From contig NZ_CP061177.1 of assembly GCF_017355405.1 (NCBI RefSeq), forward strand, positions 1,216,001-1,280,000: a stretch of 64,000 bases of DNA, written 5' to 3'. The stretch is from Roseomonas haemaphysalidis. GTDB taxonomy: Bacteria; Pseudomonadota; Alphaproteobacteria; Acetobacterales; Acetobacteraceae. Both the position numbers and the translations under genes were made by a program. Shown one piece after another: positions 46,258 through 55,151 of this stretch (within the stretch, counting starts at the first letter, position 1; each line of letters begins with the position of its first letter). Under the pieces are notes generated by a model. That model did not search any database. It was given only the letters and a program-made list of their open reading frames with translations, and was not told the origin of the DNA.

Positions 46258-47088
46258 ATGCTTCCCAGCCCCGCCGCGTCCCCCGCCGTATCCCCCGCCG
46301 TATCCCCGGGCCATCGCCTGCGCCACGAGCTGCGCTTCCGCCTGCTGCGCGTGCTGCGGGTGGAATCCCCCACCCCCGCGCTGCGCCGCGTAACGCTGGG
46401 TGGCCCCGACCTCGCCGGCTTCCGCAGCGACGGGCCGGACGACCACGTGAAGCTGTTCTTTCCCGCCCCCGGGCAGGATGCCCCGGTGCTGCCCACCCCC
46501 GGCCCCAACGGCCCGGTCTACCCCGAGGGCGCCCGCCCCACCGCCCGCGACTACACGCCCCGCCGCTTCAGCGACACGGAGCTGGACATCGACTTCGTGC
46601 TGCACGGCCACGGCCCCGCCGCCAGCTGGGCCGCCACGGCCGCGCCCGGGCAGCTGCTCGGCGTCGGTGGCCCGCGCGGTTCGTTTGTGCCGCCGCAGGG
46701 GTTGGATTGGGTGCTGCTGCTGGGCGACGAAACGGCGCTGCCCGCCATCGCCCGCCGCCTGCGCGAGCTGCCCGCCACCACCCGCGCCATCGTGCTGGCC
46801 GAGGTGGCGGATCTGGCGGAGCGCCAGCCCCTGCCGGGCGGCGCCGAGGTGCGCTGGCTGCCCCGCGACGGCCGCCCCGCCGGCGAGGCGGCGGCGCTGC
46901 TCGCCGCGCTGGACGGGCTGACCCTGCCGGCGGGCGAGGGCTATGCCTGGGTGGCGGCGGAATCCGCGGTGGCCAAGGCGCTGCGCGCGGCCTTGCTGGA
47001 GCGGCACGGCATGGCCAGGGACCGCGTCAAGGCGGCGGGGTACTGGAAGCGCGGGGCGGCGGCGAGCCACGAGACGATCGAGGATTGA
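46258..47088 (+). CDS. Siderophore-interacting protein, FAD-dependent ferric-chelate reductase
   Basis: The 276-residue flavoprotein matches the SIP/ViuB family: RVLRVESPTPALRRVTLGGP near 31, FAD-binding RDYTPRRFSDTELDIDFVLH near 97, GQLLGVGGPRGSFVPP near 133 and WVLLLGDETALPAIARRL near 152. The end YAWVAAESAVAKALRAAL and VKAAGYWKRGAAASHE are typical. It frees iron by reducing ferric siderophore in the cytoplasm, fitting the divergent iron ABC genes. The N-terminus holds a short repeat, ASPAVSPAVSP. Confidence 0.88.
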   Translation: MLPSPAASPAVSPAVSPGHRLRHELRFRLLRVLRVESPTPALRRVTLGGPDLAGFRSDGPDDHVKLFFPAPGQDAPVLPTPGPNGPVYPEGARPTARDYTPRRFSDTELDIDFVLHGHGPAASWAATAAPGQLLGVGGPRGSFVPPQGLDWVLLLGDETALPAIARRLRELPATTRAIVLAEVADLAERQPLPGGAEVRWLPRDGRPAGEAAALLAALDGLTLPAGEGYAWVAAESAVAKALRAALLERHGMARDRVKAAGYWKRGAAASHETIED

Positions 47089-47130
47089 AGCGGGGGGGGG
47101 CGGGTGGGACCCTGCCGCCCCCGCCGGCCC

Positions 47131-48045
47131 TCAGCGCTCCAGCAGCAACCCGTCCAGCACCCCGCGCAGCAGCGCCACGCCTTCCTGCAGCCCTTCCAGC
47201 CGCAGGGGCCGCCCGGCTTCCGTGCCGGTGGCCCCGCCGAAGCCGGCGCGGTCCTGCGCCAGCTCGGCGGCGGACAGCTTGCCGTCGCCGTCGTAGTCCA
47301 GGCTTTCCATGGTCAGCCGCGCCACGGCCACGCCCGCCAGAATGCCGCCGCCGCCGGTGGCCAGCACGGTTTCGGGCGGCGCGTCCTCGGCCGCGGCCAG
47401 CAGCCAGGTGGCGCCGCGCACCATGCGGGCGATCTCGGCCACCGACAGCTTGCCGTCGCCCGACACGTCGCCCTGCCGGATGATGCCGGCGGCGCAGGCC
47501 TCGGGCGTCGCGCCGCTGCTGCAGGCGGCTTCCAGCCCTTCCAGCGCGGCCAGAAAGCTGATCCCCTCGCCATGCAGCCCGGCCAGGCCCAGCGGCGCGG
47601 CCGGGCAGCGGTGCCAGGCACGCAGCGGGGTGTCGCCGGGCAGCCGGTCGTCGCGCAGCTTGGCGTCGGGCTCGGCGGTTTCCAGCGCGGTGGCGGTGCC
47701 GCGCAGCATGAAGCGCGGCGCCTCGGCGCCGCGGCCGGTGCCCACCGTCCAGCCCTCGGCCTGCCGCGCCTCGGCGAAGCGCACCAGCCGGGCGGGGCCG
47801 TCGGCGGGCAGCCGCACCACGGCGCGGGCAGTCACCTGCAGCGCGGCGGCGGGCGCGGCGCATTCGCCCTGGAACCATGGGCCACGCAGCGGCTCGGGCA
47901 CGGGGGATAAGGGCACTGGTACGGGGGGCACTGATACGGGGGGCACTGGCGCGGCGGGTGCCTGGGCCAGCGCGGGGCCGGCGGCCAGCAGCGTGGCGGC
48001 CAGCAGCGCGGCAGCCGGGGCGGGGAACAGCAGGGCGCGCGTCAT
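47131..48045 (-). CDS. Secreted EF-hand protein
   Basis: The 304-residue protein has a signal peptide (cleavage after GPALAQA near residue 28) and a Pro/Val linker (VPPVSVPPVPVPLSPVP). After an unrecognised middle with four cysteines come two EF-hand loops, DVSGDGKLSVAEIA near 190 and DYDGDGKLSAAELA near 248, each with correct Asp/Gly/Glu positions for calcium. ATG 48045 overlaps the upstream gene's stop as ATGA, so it is coupled to the five-repeat secreted protein. Both are predicted to be exported. Function unknown. Confidence 0.8.
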   Translation of the reverse strand: MTRALLFPAPAAALLAATLLAAGPALAQAPAAPVPPVSVPPVPVPLSPVPEPLRGPWFQGECAAPAAALQVTARAVVRLPADGPARLVRFAEARQAEGWTVGTGRGAEAPRFMLRGTATALETAEPDAKLRDDRLPGDTPLRAWHRCPAAPLGLAGLHGEGISFLAALEGLEAACSSGATPEACAAGIIRQGDVSGDGKLSVAEIARMVRGATWLLAAAEDAPPETVLATGGGGILAGVAVARLTMESLDYDGDGKLSAAELAQDRAGFGGATGTEAGRPLRLEGLQEGVALLRGVLDGLLLER

Positions 48046-49646
48046 GGCAAGGCCACCTCGTTGCCGGCACACAGGTTCAGCGCGGGGCGCACCGCTTCCT
48101 GCCCGTCACGGAAGATCGCGAACAGCGTGGCGGTGCAGCCCACCGCCTCGGGCGGCTGGAAGTCCAGCGTTTCGCCGCGCCCCAGCACGGTGGCGCCCAG
48201 CCGGTCGGGGCCGCGCGGGGCGCCCGGGGCCTGGACATACAGCTCCACCAGCGGCGTGCTGCCGGTGTTGCGCAGGCGCACACTGCCTTCGCGCGGCGGG
48301 CCCACTTGGTCGGGGCCGGGGTTCACGTCCAGCTTGTCGGCCAGCACCCAGCCGGGCCGCAGCACCACGGTGGCGGTGGCGCACACGTCGATGTTGCGCC
48401 GCTCCTCGGCGCCACCGGTGCCGAACACCACGCGCAGGTCCATCTGGCAGCCGCCGCGCAGCATGATCTCCTGCCGCGCGCCGCGTTCCAGCGCGGTGCC
48501 GCCCAGCTTGTCGTCGCCCCAGTCCGTGTCGTCCACCGAAGAGGCGTAGACCTCCTCTACCGCCGCGGCGTGGCGGTTGACCAGGGTGAAAAGGCGTTCC
48601 GGCGCGCGGGGGATGCCGCTGCCGTCGAACAGCGTGCGGCCGGTGGCGGCGCAAAGCTCCACGCCGCGCTTCACCTCCTCCGTGTCGTCCTCGTAGACGG
48701 CGCGCAGATCCGCCTGGCAGGCGCGGGCGCGCAGCCGCAGCCGCAGCGTTTCGCCCGCCTCCACGGGGCTGGCGCCGATGCGGTCGGGGCCCCATTGCTC
48801 CGGGGTGCGCTCCTGGCCGGCGGGCACGGGCTGGGTGGCGGCGAACAGGCTGCGCATGGTGCGGCCGCTGCCGTTGGCCACCTCCAGCTCGCGCCGCGGC
48901 ACGGCCGGGTCGCCGAACACCAGCCGGGCGCGGCGGCACAGGTCGGCGCGGCGGCGCTCCTCCACCGAATCGTCCTCGAACACGGCGGTCACGTCATACA
49001 CGCAGTCCCGCGTGCGGCCGAGCCGCAGGGTGAAGCTGCTGTCGGGCGGCACCAGCTCGGCGCCCAGCCGGTCGGGCCCGCGCTCCGTCGCGCGGCCGCC
49101 CGGCGTCGCCGGCGTGGCGTAGAGCTCGCGCAGCGCCAAGTCCGTGACGTTCTCCACCGTCGCCTCGCGCAGCGGCGCGGAGGGGTCGCCAAAGGTGACG
49201 CGCGGGTTGCGGCACAGGTCGGCGCCGCGCTTGTCGCGCGTGCTGCCGTCGGCCAGCACGGCGCGCAGGTCGAACAGGCACAGCGACTGGCGGCCGAGCG
49301 AAAGGCGCAGGCTGGCGCCGGTGGGCAGGGTGTCCATTCCCAGGCGGTCGGTGGCGCGCTCCACGTTGCCGGCGGGCGCCACGTAGAGCTCGCGCATCGC
49401 CAGCCCCAGCTCGTTGACGATGGTCACCACGCGCTCCTGCGGCGCGGCGCGATTTGGCTCGGCCCGGTTCTGTTCGGTGCGGTTCTGTTCGGCGCGTCCC
49501 TGCTCCGCCCGGGGCGCCTCGGCCCGCGCCGGCTGCGCCTGCGCGGCGCGCCACGGGGACAGCCAACCCGGCGCCCGGGCGAGCCTGTCCAGGCCCGGCG
49601 CCGCCAGCAGCACCAGCACACTCCCCATTGCAACCCAGCCGCGCAT
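48042..49646 (-). CDS. Secreted protein with five WG-D-LG/DLR/C repeat domains (unnamed family)
   Basis: The 534-residue protein has a signal sequence (MRGWVAMGSVLVLLAAPG, later AAQAQ) and a tandem AEQNR-type linker. Five copies of a domain of about 75-95 residues follow. Each shows a strand start (VTIVNELGLAMRELYVAP, FTLVNRHAAAVEEVYASS), a DRLG or DKLG turn preceded by WG in copies 3 and 4, and CxxDLR-like then C (CQMDLRVVFGTGGAEERRN then DVC). Copies 4 and 5 are the cleanest and the most diverged respectively. The same domain occurs twice at 22123-22761. An alternative ATG lies at 49673. No named function is known to me. Confidence 0.8.
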   Translation of the reverse strand: MRGWVAMGSVLVLLAAPGLDRLARAPGWLSPWRAAQAQPARAEAPRAEQGRAEQNRTEQNRAEPNRAAPQERVVTIVNELGLAMRELYVAPAGNVERATDRLGMDTLPTGASLRLSLGRQSLCLFDLRAVLADGSTRDKRGADLCRNPRVTFGDPSAPLREATVENVTDLALRELYATPATPGGRATERGPDRLGAELVPPDSSFTLRLGRTRDCVYDVTAVFEDDSVEERRRADLCRRARLVFGDPAVPRRELEVANGSGRTMRSLFAATQPVPAGQERTPEQWGPDRIGASPVEAGETLRLRLRARACQADLRAVYEDDTEEVKRGVELCAATGRTLFDGSGIPRAPERLFTLVNRHAAAVEEVYASSVDDTDWGDDKLGGTALERGARQEIMLRGGCQMDLRVVFGTGGAEERRNIDVCATATVVLRPGWVLADKLDVNPGPDQVGPPREGSVRLRNTGSTPLVELYVQAPGAPRGPDRLGATVLGRGETLDFQPPEAVGCTATLFAIFRDGQEAVRPALNLCAGNEVALP

Positions 49647-49790
49647 CAAGACCCCCACCCCGCAACGCAGCATGGCGGGTGCCCGCGACACGAGGCAAGG
49701 GCGGGTGGCGCGCGTATTGCCTATTTGCGAAGACCGTGTTCTTCGCGCAACCTGCTGTCCAGAAAAGCGCAAGTTCCGGGAGGACTGACC

Positions 49791-50774
49791 ATGACGACCC
49801 GCCGCCAGTTGCTGGGCACCGCCACCCTCGCCGCCGCCGGCGCGGCGCTGGGCGTGCCGATGCTCGCCAGCCCCGCCCAGGCCGAGCAGCGCCTCGCGTC
49901 GCTCAACGTTTTCATCCCCGCCGGCCCCGGCGGCGGCTGGGACGGCCTCGGCCGTGCCATCGAGCAGGTGTCCCGCCAGGCGGGGCTGGTCGGCTCCTTT
50001 CAGTTCGAGAACGTGGGCGGCGCCGGCGGCACCGTGGGCCTGCCGCGCTTCGTGGCGCAGCGCCGCGGCCGGGGCGACGCCATCATGGTGGGCGGCGCCA
50101 TCATGGTCGGCGCCGTGCTGGCCAACCGCAGCCCCGTGGGGCTCAAGGACGTGACGCCGCTGGCCCGCATGACCACCGAGCCCTCGGTGATCGTCGTGCC
50201 CGCCAACAGCGACATCAAGGACATCGCCGGGCTGCTGGCGGCCTTCAAGAGCAACCCCGGCGGCACCTCGGTGGCCGGCGGCAGCGCGGGTGGCATCGAC
50301 CACATCATCCTGGGCCTGCTGCTGAAGTCGCAGGGCCGTTCGGCCAAGGACGCCTCCTACGTCGCCTTCGCGGGCGGCGGGCCGGCCCAGGCCGCCATTC
50401 TGGGCGCGCAGGTCAAGGCCGGCATCTCCGGCATCTCGGAATTCGCCGAGCAGGTGAAGGCCGGCCGCATGCGCGCGCTGGCCACCACCGGCGAAAGCCG
50501 CAGCCTGGACGGCGTGCCGACGCTCAAGGAAAGCGGCGTGGACGTGGTGATGGGCAACTGGCGCGGCGTGTTCGCGCCCCCCGGCGTCAAGCCCGAGGAC
50601 CGCGCCAAGCTGGTGGCCTTTCTGACCGAGCTGGACGCCATGCCGGCCTGGCAGGAACTGTGCCAGCGCCAGGGCTGGGACCGCGCGTTCCTGGCCGGCG
50701 ACGCCTTTGCTGAGTTCCTGAAGCAGGACGAGGCCGCGACCGGCGCGGTGCTCAAGGAGGTCGGCCTCGTCTGA
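49791..50774 (+). CDS. tctC: TctC, substrate-binding protein of a tripartite tricarboxylate transporter
   Basis: The 327-residue binding protein has a Tat-like signal (MTTRRQLLGTATLAAAGAAL, cleavage after PAQA). The mature part shows LNVFIPAGPGGGWDGLGRAI near 37, FENVGGAGGTVGLPRFVAQR near 71, VAGGSAGGIDHIILGLLL near 163 and GNWRGVFAPPGVKPEDRAK near 253. FIPAGPGGGWD is the TctC form of the ligand loop. tctB and tctA follow, so this is the dedicated component; a tri- or dicarboxylate is likely. Confidence 0.92.
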   Translation: MTTRRQLLGTATLAAAGAALGVPMLASPAQAEQRLASLNVFIPAGPGGGWDGLGRAIEQVSRQAGLVGSFQFENVGGAGGTVGLPRFVAQRRGRGDAIMVGGAIMVGAVLANRSPVGLKDVTPLARMTTEPSVIVVPANSDIKDIAGLLAAFKSNPGGTSVAGGSAGGIDHIILGLLLKSQGRSAKDASYVAFAGGGPAQAAILGAQVKAGISGISEFAEQVKAGRMRALATTGESRSLDGVPTLKESGVDVVMGNWRGVFAPPGVKPEDRAKLVAFLTELDAMPAWQELCQRQGWDRAFLAGDAFAEFLKQDEAATGAVLKEVGLV

Positions 50775-50871
50775 GGCCACCGCCGCCACGCCGCGTCCCG
50801 TTTATCCGCAGACCATGCTGCCCGCCCCGGCCCCGGCCGGGGCGGTGCCGGTTCCAGGGGGAGGAATCGAC

Positions 50872-51402
50872 TTGTCCGACATCAACGCGGCCCATCCGGG
50901 CGGCGGGCGGCGGCCCCTGGGGTTGCATCCCGGCGCGGGGCCGGACCTCGCCGTCGCCGTGGCGGTGCTGCTGCTCGGGCTGCTGTGCCTGTGGCAGGCC
51001 GCCATCATCCCGACCACGCCCATCTACGCGCAGGTCGGCCCGAAATTCGTGCCCTACCTCGTGGGCGGCCTGGTGTGCCTGATCGGCGCCGGGCTGGTGC
51101 TGGCCGCGCTGCGCGGCGGCTGGTCGGCCGAGATGGAGGAGGTGCGCGACGCGCCCCCCACCAACTGGCGGGCGCTGGGCCTGATCGGCGCGGGGCTGCT
51201 GGCCAACCTGCTGCTGATCGACTGGCTGGGCTTCGTGATCGCCGCCACGCTGCAGTTCGTGCTGGTCGCCGCGGGCTTCGGCAGCCGCCGGCCGGGGCGC
51301 GACCTCCTGATCGGGCTGGCGGTGACGCTGCTGGCCTTTCTGGCCTTCGACAAGCTGCTGGGCGTGGACATCGGCAGCGGCATCCTGGAAGGGATTCTCT
51401 GA
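50872..51402 (+). CDS. tctB: TctB, small membrane subunit of the tripartite tricarboxylate transporter
   Basis: The protein of about 176 residues has four hydrophobic segments: [57 protein letters not shown] and [20 protein letters not shown]. The TTG at 50872 is chosen because GGGGGAGGA lies about seven bases upstream. ATG 50815 in the same frame would add 19 unconserved Pro/Ala/Gly residues and has no such site. tctA begins two bases after its stop. Confidence 0.88.
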   Translation: MSDINAAHPGGGRRPLGLHPGAGPDLAVAVAVLLLGLLCLWQAAIIPTTPIYAQVGPKFVPYLVGGLVCLIGAGLVLAALRGGWSAEMEEVRDAPPTNWRALGLIGAGLLANLLLIDWLGFVIAATLQFVLVAAGFGSRRPGRDLLIGLAVTLLAFLAFDKLLGVDIGSGILEGIL

Positions 51403-51403
51403 C

Positions 51404-52915
51404 GTGGACGTCTGGTCCGGGCTTTCGCTGGGCTTCAGCAACGCGCTGAGCCTTTCCAACATGGGCTGGGCGCTGCTGGGGTGCTTTCTGGGCACCGCCA
51501 TCGGCGTTTTGCCGGGCATCGGGCCGGCGCTGACCATCGCGCTGCTGCTGCCGATCACCTTCAAGGTCTCGGCCACCGGTGCCTTTATCCTGTTCTGCGG
51601 CGTCTTCTACGGCGCCATGTACGGCGGCTCCACCACGTCGATCCTGCTGAACACGCCGGGTGAGTCGGGCTCCATCATCACCGCGCTGGAAGGCGCCAAG
51701 ATGGCCCGGAGCGGCCGCGCGGGGCCGGCGTTGTACACCGCCGCCGTGGGCAGCTTCATCGCCGGCACCATCGGCACGCTGGGCATCTCCTTTCTCGGGC
51801 CCATCGTGGTGGACCTCGCGCTGCGGCTCGGCCCGGCGGAATACTTCGCGTTGATGATCTTCTGCTTTGTCACCGTTTCGGCGGTGCTGGGCGGCTCGGC
51901 GCTGCGCGGCCTCGCCTCGCTCGGCCTCGGGCTGATCCTCGGGCTGATCGGCATCGACCTGCAAACCGGCCAGCCGCGCCTGACCTTCGGCGTCAACGAG
52001 CTGCTGGATGGCACGGACGTGGTGCTGGTGGCCGTGGCGTTGTTTGCGGTGGGCGAGACGCTGTACCTCGCTTGGCGCTTCAACAACGAGAAGCAGCAGG
52101 TGCTGGAGGTCGGCCGGCTGAGCATGAGCCGGGAAGACTGGAAGCGCTCGGTCGGGCCCTGGTTCCGCGGCGCGGCGCTGGGCTTTCCGTTCGGCGTGCT
52201 GCCCGCCGGCGGCAGCGAGATGCCGACCATGCTGAGCTACTACTTCGAGCGCAAGCTGGTCCGCCCGCAGTTCCGCGACCAGTTCGGCACCACCGGCGCG
52301 ATCGAGGGCGTGGCGGGGCCGGAAGCGGCCAACAACGCCGCCGCCGCCGGCATCCTGGTGCCCATGCTCACGCTGGGCCTGCCGACCTCGGCGACGGCGG
52401 CGATCATGCTGTCGGCCTTTCAGTCCTACGGCATCCAGCCCGGCCCGCTGCTGTTCACCACCCAGGCCGACCTGGTGTGGACGCTGATCGCCTCGCTCTA
52501 CATCGCCAACATCATGCTGGTGGTGCTGAACCTGCCGCTGGTGGGGCTGTGGGCGCGCATCCTCAAGATCCCCCAGCCGCAGCTCTACGCGGGCATCCTG
52601 GTGTTCGCCACCATCGGCACCTACGGCATCAGCAACAGCGTGGTGGACCTCGTGATCCTCTACACGCTGGGCATCGTCGCCATGTTCATGCGGCGCTTCG
52701 ACTTTCCCACCGCGCCCGTGGTGATCGGCATGATCCTGGGCCCGATGGCGGAACAGGCGATGCGCCAGGCGCTGACCATCAGCCAGGGCGACTGGTCCAC
52801 CTTCGTGACCCGGCCGATCTCGGTGTGCATCCTGCTGCTGGCCTTGCTGGCGCTGCTGGGGCCACGGCTGTGGGGGCTGGTGTCGCGCCGCCTGGGGCGC
52901 GTGCCGCAGGGCTGA
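51404..52915 (+). CDS. tctA: TctA, large membrane subunit of the tripartite tricarboxylate transporter
   Basis: The 503-residue permease has about 12 membrane segments and the two TctA hallmarks: [20 protein letters not shown] near 31 and [20 protein letters not shown] near 71. Family motifs also include [20 protein letters not shown] near 299 and [18 protein letters not shown] near 323. It starts with GTG at 51404, coupled to tctB. Transport is driven by ion gradients with TctC delivering the ligand. Confidence 0.95.
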   Translation: MDVWSGLSLGFSNALSLSNMGWALLGCFLGTAIGVLPGIGPALTIALLLPITFKVSATGAFILFCGVFYGAMYGGSTTSILLNTPGESGSIITALEGAKMARSGRAGPALYTAAVGSFIAGTIGTLGISFLGPIVVDLALRLGPAEYFALMIFCFVTVSAVLGGSALRGLASLGLGLILGLIGIDLQTGQPRLTFGVNELLDGTDVVLVAVALFAVGETLYLAWRFNNEKQQVLEVGRLSMSREDWKRSVGPWFRGAALGFPFGVLPAGGSEMPTMLSYYFERKLVRPQFRDQFGTTGAIEGVAGPEAANNAAAAGILVPMLTLGLPTSATAAIMLSAFQSYGIQPGPLLFTTQADLVWTLIASLYIANIMLVVLNLPLVGLWARILKIPQPQLYAGILVFATIGTYGISNSVVDLVILYTLGIVAMFMRRFDFPTAPVVIGMILGPMAEQAMRQALTISQGDWSTFVTRPISVCILLLALLALLGPRLWGLVSRRLGRVPQG

Positions 52916-52926
52916 CCCAGGCGCAC

Positions 52927-52948
52927 CCCCCGGCCCGCCGGCCGGGGG
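52927..52948. terminator. GC hairpin after tctA
   Basis: CCCCCGGCC (52927-52935) pairs with GGCCGGGGG (52940-52948) across a four-base loop, and GGCGCGCGCGCC follows. CTTTT occurs 26 bases further on. It lies 11 bases after the tctA stop and is a likely transcription stop. Confidence 0.55.
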
Positions 52949-53098
52949 CGCGCGCGCCCGACCGGCTTTTATGCCCGCCGCCGCCAGCAAGGTGTCTGGC
53001 GGCGACCCTTTCGGAGGCCCGGCGCGCGGCTTGGCGGGAATGCACTTCCTGGTTGCAATGCCGCCGCCACAATAGCAACTGGCGGGCCCTTGTGGGCC

Positions 53099-53130
53099 TT
53101 GACCCGCCGGTGCCATATTTCTCCATATTT
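53099..53130 (+). promoter_or_regulatory. Possible promoter of the hprK-PTS cluster
   Basis: TTGACC at 53099-53104 resembles a -35 box. The AT-rich direct repeat CCATATTT, at 53113-53120 and 53123-53130, contains CATATT at a spacing of 19 bases, slightly long for sigma-70. It is the only AT-rich part of the 235-base gap before hprK. Reading it as the cluster promoter is inference. Confidence 0.35.
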
Positions 53131-53150
53131 CACGGTGGGGAGCGGCGACC

Positions 53151-53600
53151 ATGTTGCAGCACGGCAGCTGTGCTTCCTCCGCCGGGGCGGGGGTGTTGCT
53201 CCTGGGTGTTCCCGGGGCCGGCAAGTCCGACCTGCTGCTGCGCCTGATGCGGCGGGGCTGGGGGCTGGTGGCTGACGACCAGGTGCTGCTGTCCGCCCAC
53301 GCGGGCGGCCTTGCGGCCGAATCGCCGGCCGAGCTGGCGGGGCTGCTGGAGGTGCGCGGCGTCGGCATCTTCCAGGGACTGCCGCATGCGGCCTGCGGCC
53401 TGCGCCTGGCCGTGCTGCTGGTGGGGCGCGACGAGGTGCCCCGCCTGCCGGAGCCGCGCCAGTTTTCCGCGCTCGGCCACCACCTGCCCCTGCTGGCGCT
53501 GCATGCCTTCGACTGCTCGGCGGTGGCCAAGATCGAATTGTCGCTGGGCGTGGCCGAGATGCGCCACACGCTGCGCGCGGGTGCCTTCGCGGCGGCATGA
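53151..53600 (+). CDS. hprK: Short HPr kinase/phosphorylase
   Basis: The 149-residue protein is the short alphaproteobacterial form that lacks the N-terminal domain of the Gram-positive enzyme. It shows Walker A GVPGAGKSD near 19-27, GWGLVADDQVLLSA near 36 and the HprK signature region LEVRGVGIFQG near 64. It phosphorylates HPr on its regulatory serine and reverses this. The next gene overlaps its stop by four bases (ATGA). It heads a cluster of PTS proteins without permease. Confidence 0.9.
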   Translation: MLQHGSCASSAGAGVLLLGVPGAGKSDLLLRLMRRGWGLVADDQVLLSAHAGGLAAESPAELAGLLEVRGVGIFQGLPHAACGLRLAVLLVGRDEVPRLPEPRQFSALGHHLPLLALHAFDCSAVAKIELSLGVAEMRHTLRAGAFAAA

Positions 53601-54625
53601 GCAATCTCCCCGACGTGGCCGGCCCGGCGCGGCCGGTGGTGCTGGTGACCGGCCTGTCCGGCGCCGGCAAGGCCTCCATCCTGCGGATGCTGGAGGATCT
53701 GGGTTTCGAGACGGTGGACAACCCGCCGCTGTCGGTGCTGGAGGACGTGGTGGCTGAGGGCGACGCCGTGCCCATCGCCGCCGGCGTCGACGTGCGCACC
53801 CGGGGCTTCGAGGCGGAGGACCTGCTGACGCTGATGGCCCGCCTGCGGCTGCGCCCGGGCGTCGCGCCGCAGCTGCTGTTCGCCACGGCGGACGAGGCGG
53901 TGCTGCAGCGCCGCTTTTCCGAAACGCGCCGCCGCCACCCGCTGGCGCCCGGCGGCAGCCTGGGCGCCTCGGTGGCCGAGGGCATCGCGCGGGAGGCCCG
54001 GCTGCTGGCGCCCTTGCTGGACGCCGCCGACACCGTGATCGACACCTCCGACCTGCCGCTGCCGGAGCTGCGGCGGCAGGTGGAGCAGCGCTTCGGCGGC
54101 GGCGGGCAGGGGGGCATGGCCGTGGCGGTGATGTCCTTCGGCTTTCCCAAGGGCCTGCCGCGCGAGGCCGACCTGGTGCTGGACCTGCGCTTCCTGCGCA
54201 ACCCGCATTACGACCCGGCGCTGCGGCCGCTGACCGGCCGCGACGCGGCGGTGGCGGAGTTCATTCGGGCCGATCCCGGCTTTGAACCATTCTGGCAGCG
54301 CATGACGGCGCTGCTGGACCCGCTGTTGCCCCGCTACGCGCAGGAGGGCAAGAAATACCTCACCGTGGCGCTGGGCTGCACCGGCGGGCAGCACCGTTCC
54401 GTGCTGCTGGCCGAGCTGCTGGCGGCGCATCTGGCGGCGCAGGGCTGGCGGGTCGATCTGACCCACCGGGAATTGATCCGGCGCGGATTGCTCGACCACC
54501 CATCGGCGGGGCAACAAGCCCCGCATGCGCGGGACCCCGGGAAGGGTCCCGCACGGACCTCGGACGGCCCGGCCACCCCTACTTCCCCTCCGGGTCGGGA
54601 GGCCCCATCTACTTGCACGCTGTGA
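53597..54625 (+). CDS. rapZ: RapZ/YvcJ-type nucleotide-binding regulator
   Basis: The 342-residue protein of the RapZ family regulates small RNA decay in enterobacteria and binds nucleotides. It shows VLVTGLSGAGKASILRMLED near 15, FETVDNPPLSVLED near 37, RRRHPLAPGG near 111, FGFPKGLPREADLVLDLRF near 177 and the end VALGCTGGQHRSVLLAELL near 257. Two oddities exist. The P-loop reads GKAS, with alanine where Ser/Thr normally follows Lys. After the usual end near residue 298 a 45-residue low-complexity tail is encoded by GC palindromes. Confidence 0.88.
   Translation: MSNLPDVAGPARPVVLVTGLSGAGKASILRMLEDLGFETVDNPPLSVLEDVVAEGDAVPIAAGVDVRTRGFEAEDLLTLMARLRLRPGVAPQLLFATADEAVLQRRFSETRRRHPLAPGGSLGASVAEGIAREARLLAPLLDAADTVIDTSDLPLPELRRQVEQRFGGGGQGGMAVAVMSFGFPKGLPREADLVLDLRFLRNPHYDPALRPLTGRDAAVAEFIRADPGFEPFWQRMTALLDPLLPRYAQEGKKYLTVALGCTGGQHRSVLLAELLAAHLAAQGWRVDLTHRELIRRGLLDHPSAGQQAPHARDPGKGPARTSDGPATPTSPPGREAPSTCTL
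54529..54552. repeat. Palindrome inside the 3' end of rapZ
   Basis: GCGGGACCC (54529-54537) pairs with GGGTCCCGC (54544-54552). It lies in the part of rapZ that codes for the extra tail and looks like intergenic repeat DNA captured by the reading frame. Confidence 0.6.
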
Positions 54626-54689
54626 TGACGGATTTGTTTCCCCCCCAGGCGTCGCCCCGGACGTCCCGGCTGCCAAGGAGCGCGGGCCG

Positions 54690-55151
54690 ATGATCGGCAT
54701 GGTGCTGGTCAGCCACGGCAAGCTGGCGGACGAGATGCGGCTGGCCATGGAACACGTGGTCGGGCCCCAGCGCGCGGTCGCCACCGTGTGCATCGGGCCC
54801 GAGGACGACATGGAAGGCCGCCGCCAGGACATCCGCGCCTGCGTCGCCGCCGTGGACCAGGGCGACGGCGTGGTGATCCTGACCGACATGTTCGGCGGCA
54901 CGCCCTCCAACCTCGCCACCGCGGTGGCGGAGGAACCCTCGGCCACCGTGCCGGTGGAGGTGATCGCCGGCGTCAACCTGCCGCTCATGGTCAAGCTCGC
55001 GCGGGTGCGCGGCTCGCAGCCCTTGGCGGAGGCGGTGGAGCATGCCATGTCCGCGGGGCGGCGCTACATCTCCTGCGCCACGCCCGCGCGCTGTGCGCCG
55101 CCGGAGCCGATGGGGCTTTGCGTCGTCGGCGGCAAGCTCGGAACCTCCTGA
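54690..55151 (+). CDS. PTS EIIA component, mannose family
   Basis: The 153-residue EIIA-Man-type domain has its phosphorylated histidine in MIGMVLVSHGKLADEM (His9). GVVILTDMFGGTPSNLATAV near 64 and IAGVNLPLMVKLARVR near 91 are also family features. Without any EIIB or EIIC in the cluster it cannot take up sugar; it is the output domain of a regulatory PTS, called ManX or EIIA-Man in alphaproteobacteria. The stop overlaps the HPr start as TGATG. Confidence 0.9.
   Translation: MIGMVLVSHGKLADEMRLAMEHVVGPQRAVATVCIGPEDDMEGRRQDIRACVAAVDQGDGVVILTDMFGGTPSNLATAVAEEPSATVPVEVIAGVNLPLMVKLARVRGSQPLAEAVEHAMSAGRRYISCATPARCAPPEPMGLCVVGGKLGTS

Noticed and set aside
51005..55048. 1347-codon open frame on the minus strand opposite tctBA, hprK, rapZ and EIIA
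   Set aside because: It covers five well-supported plus-strand genes and several intergenic gaps, has low-complexity composition and no recognisable domain.
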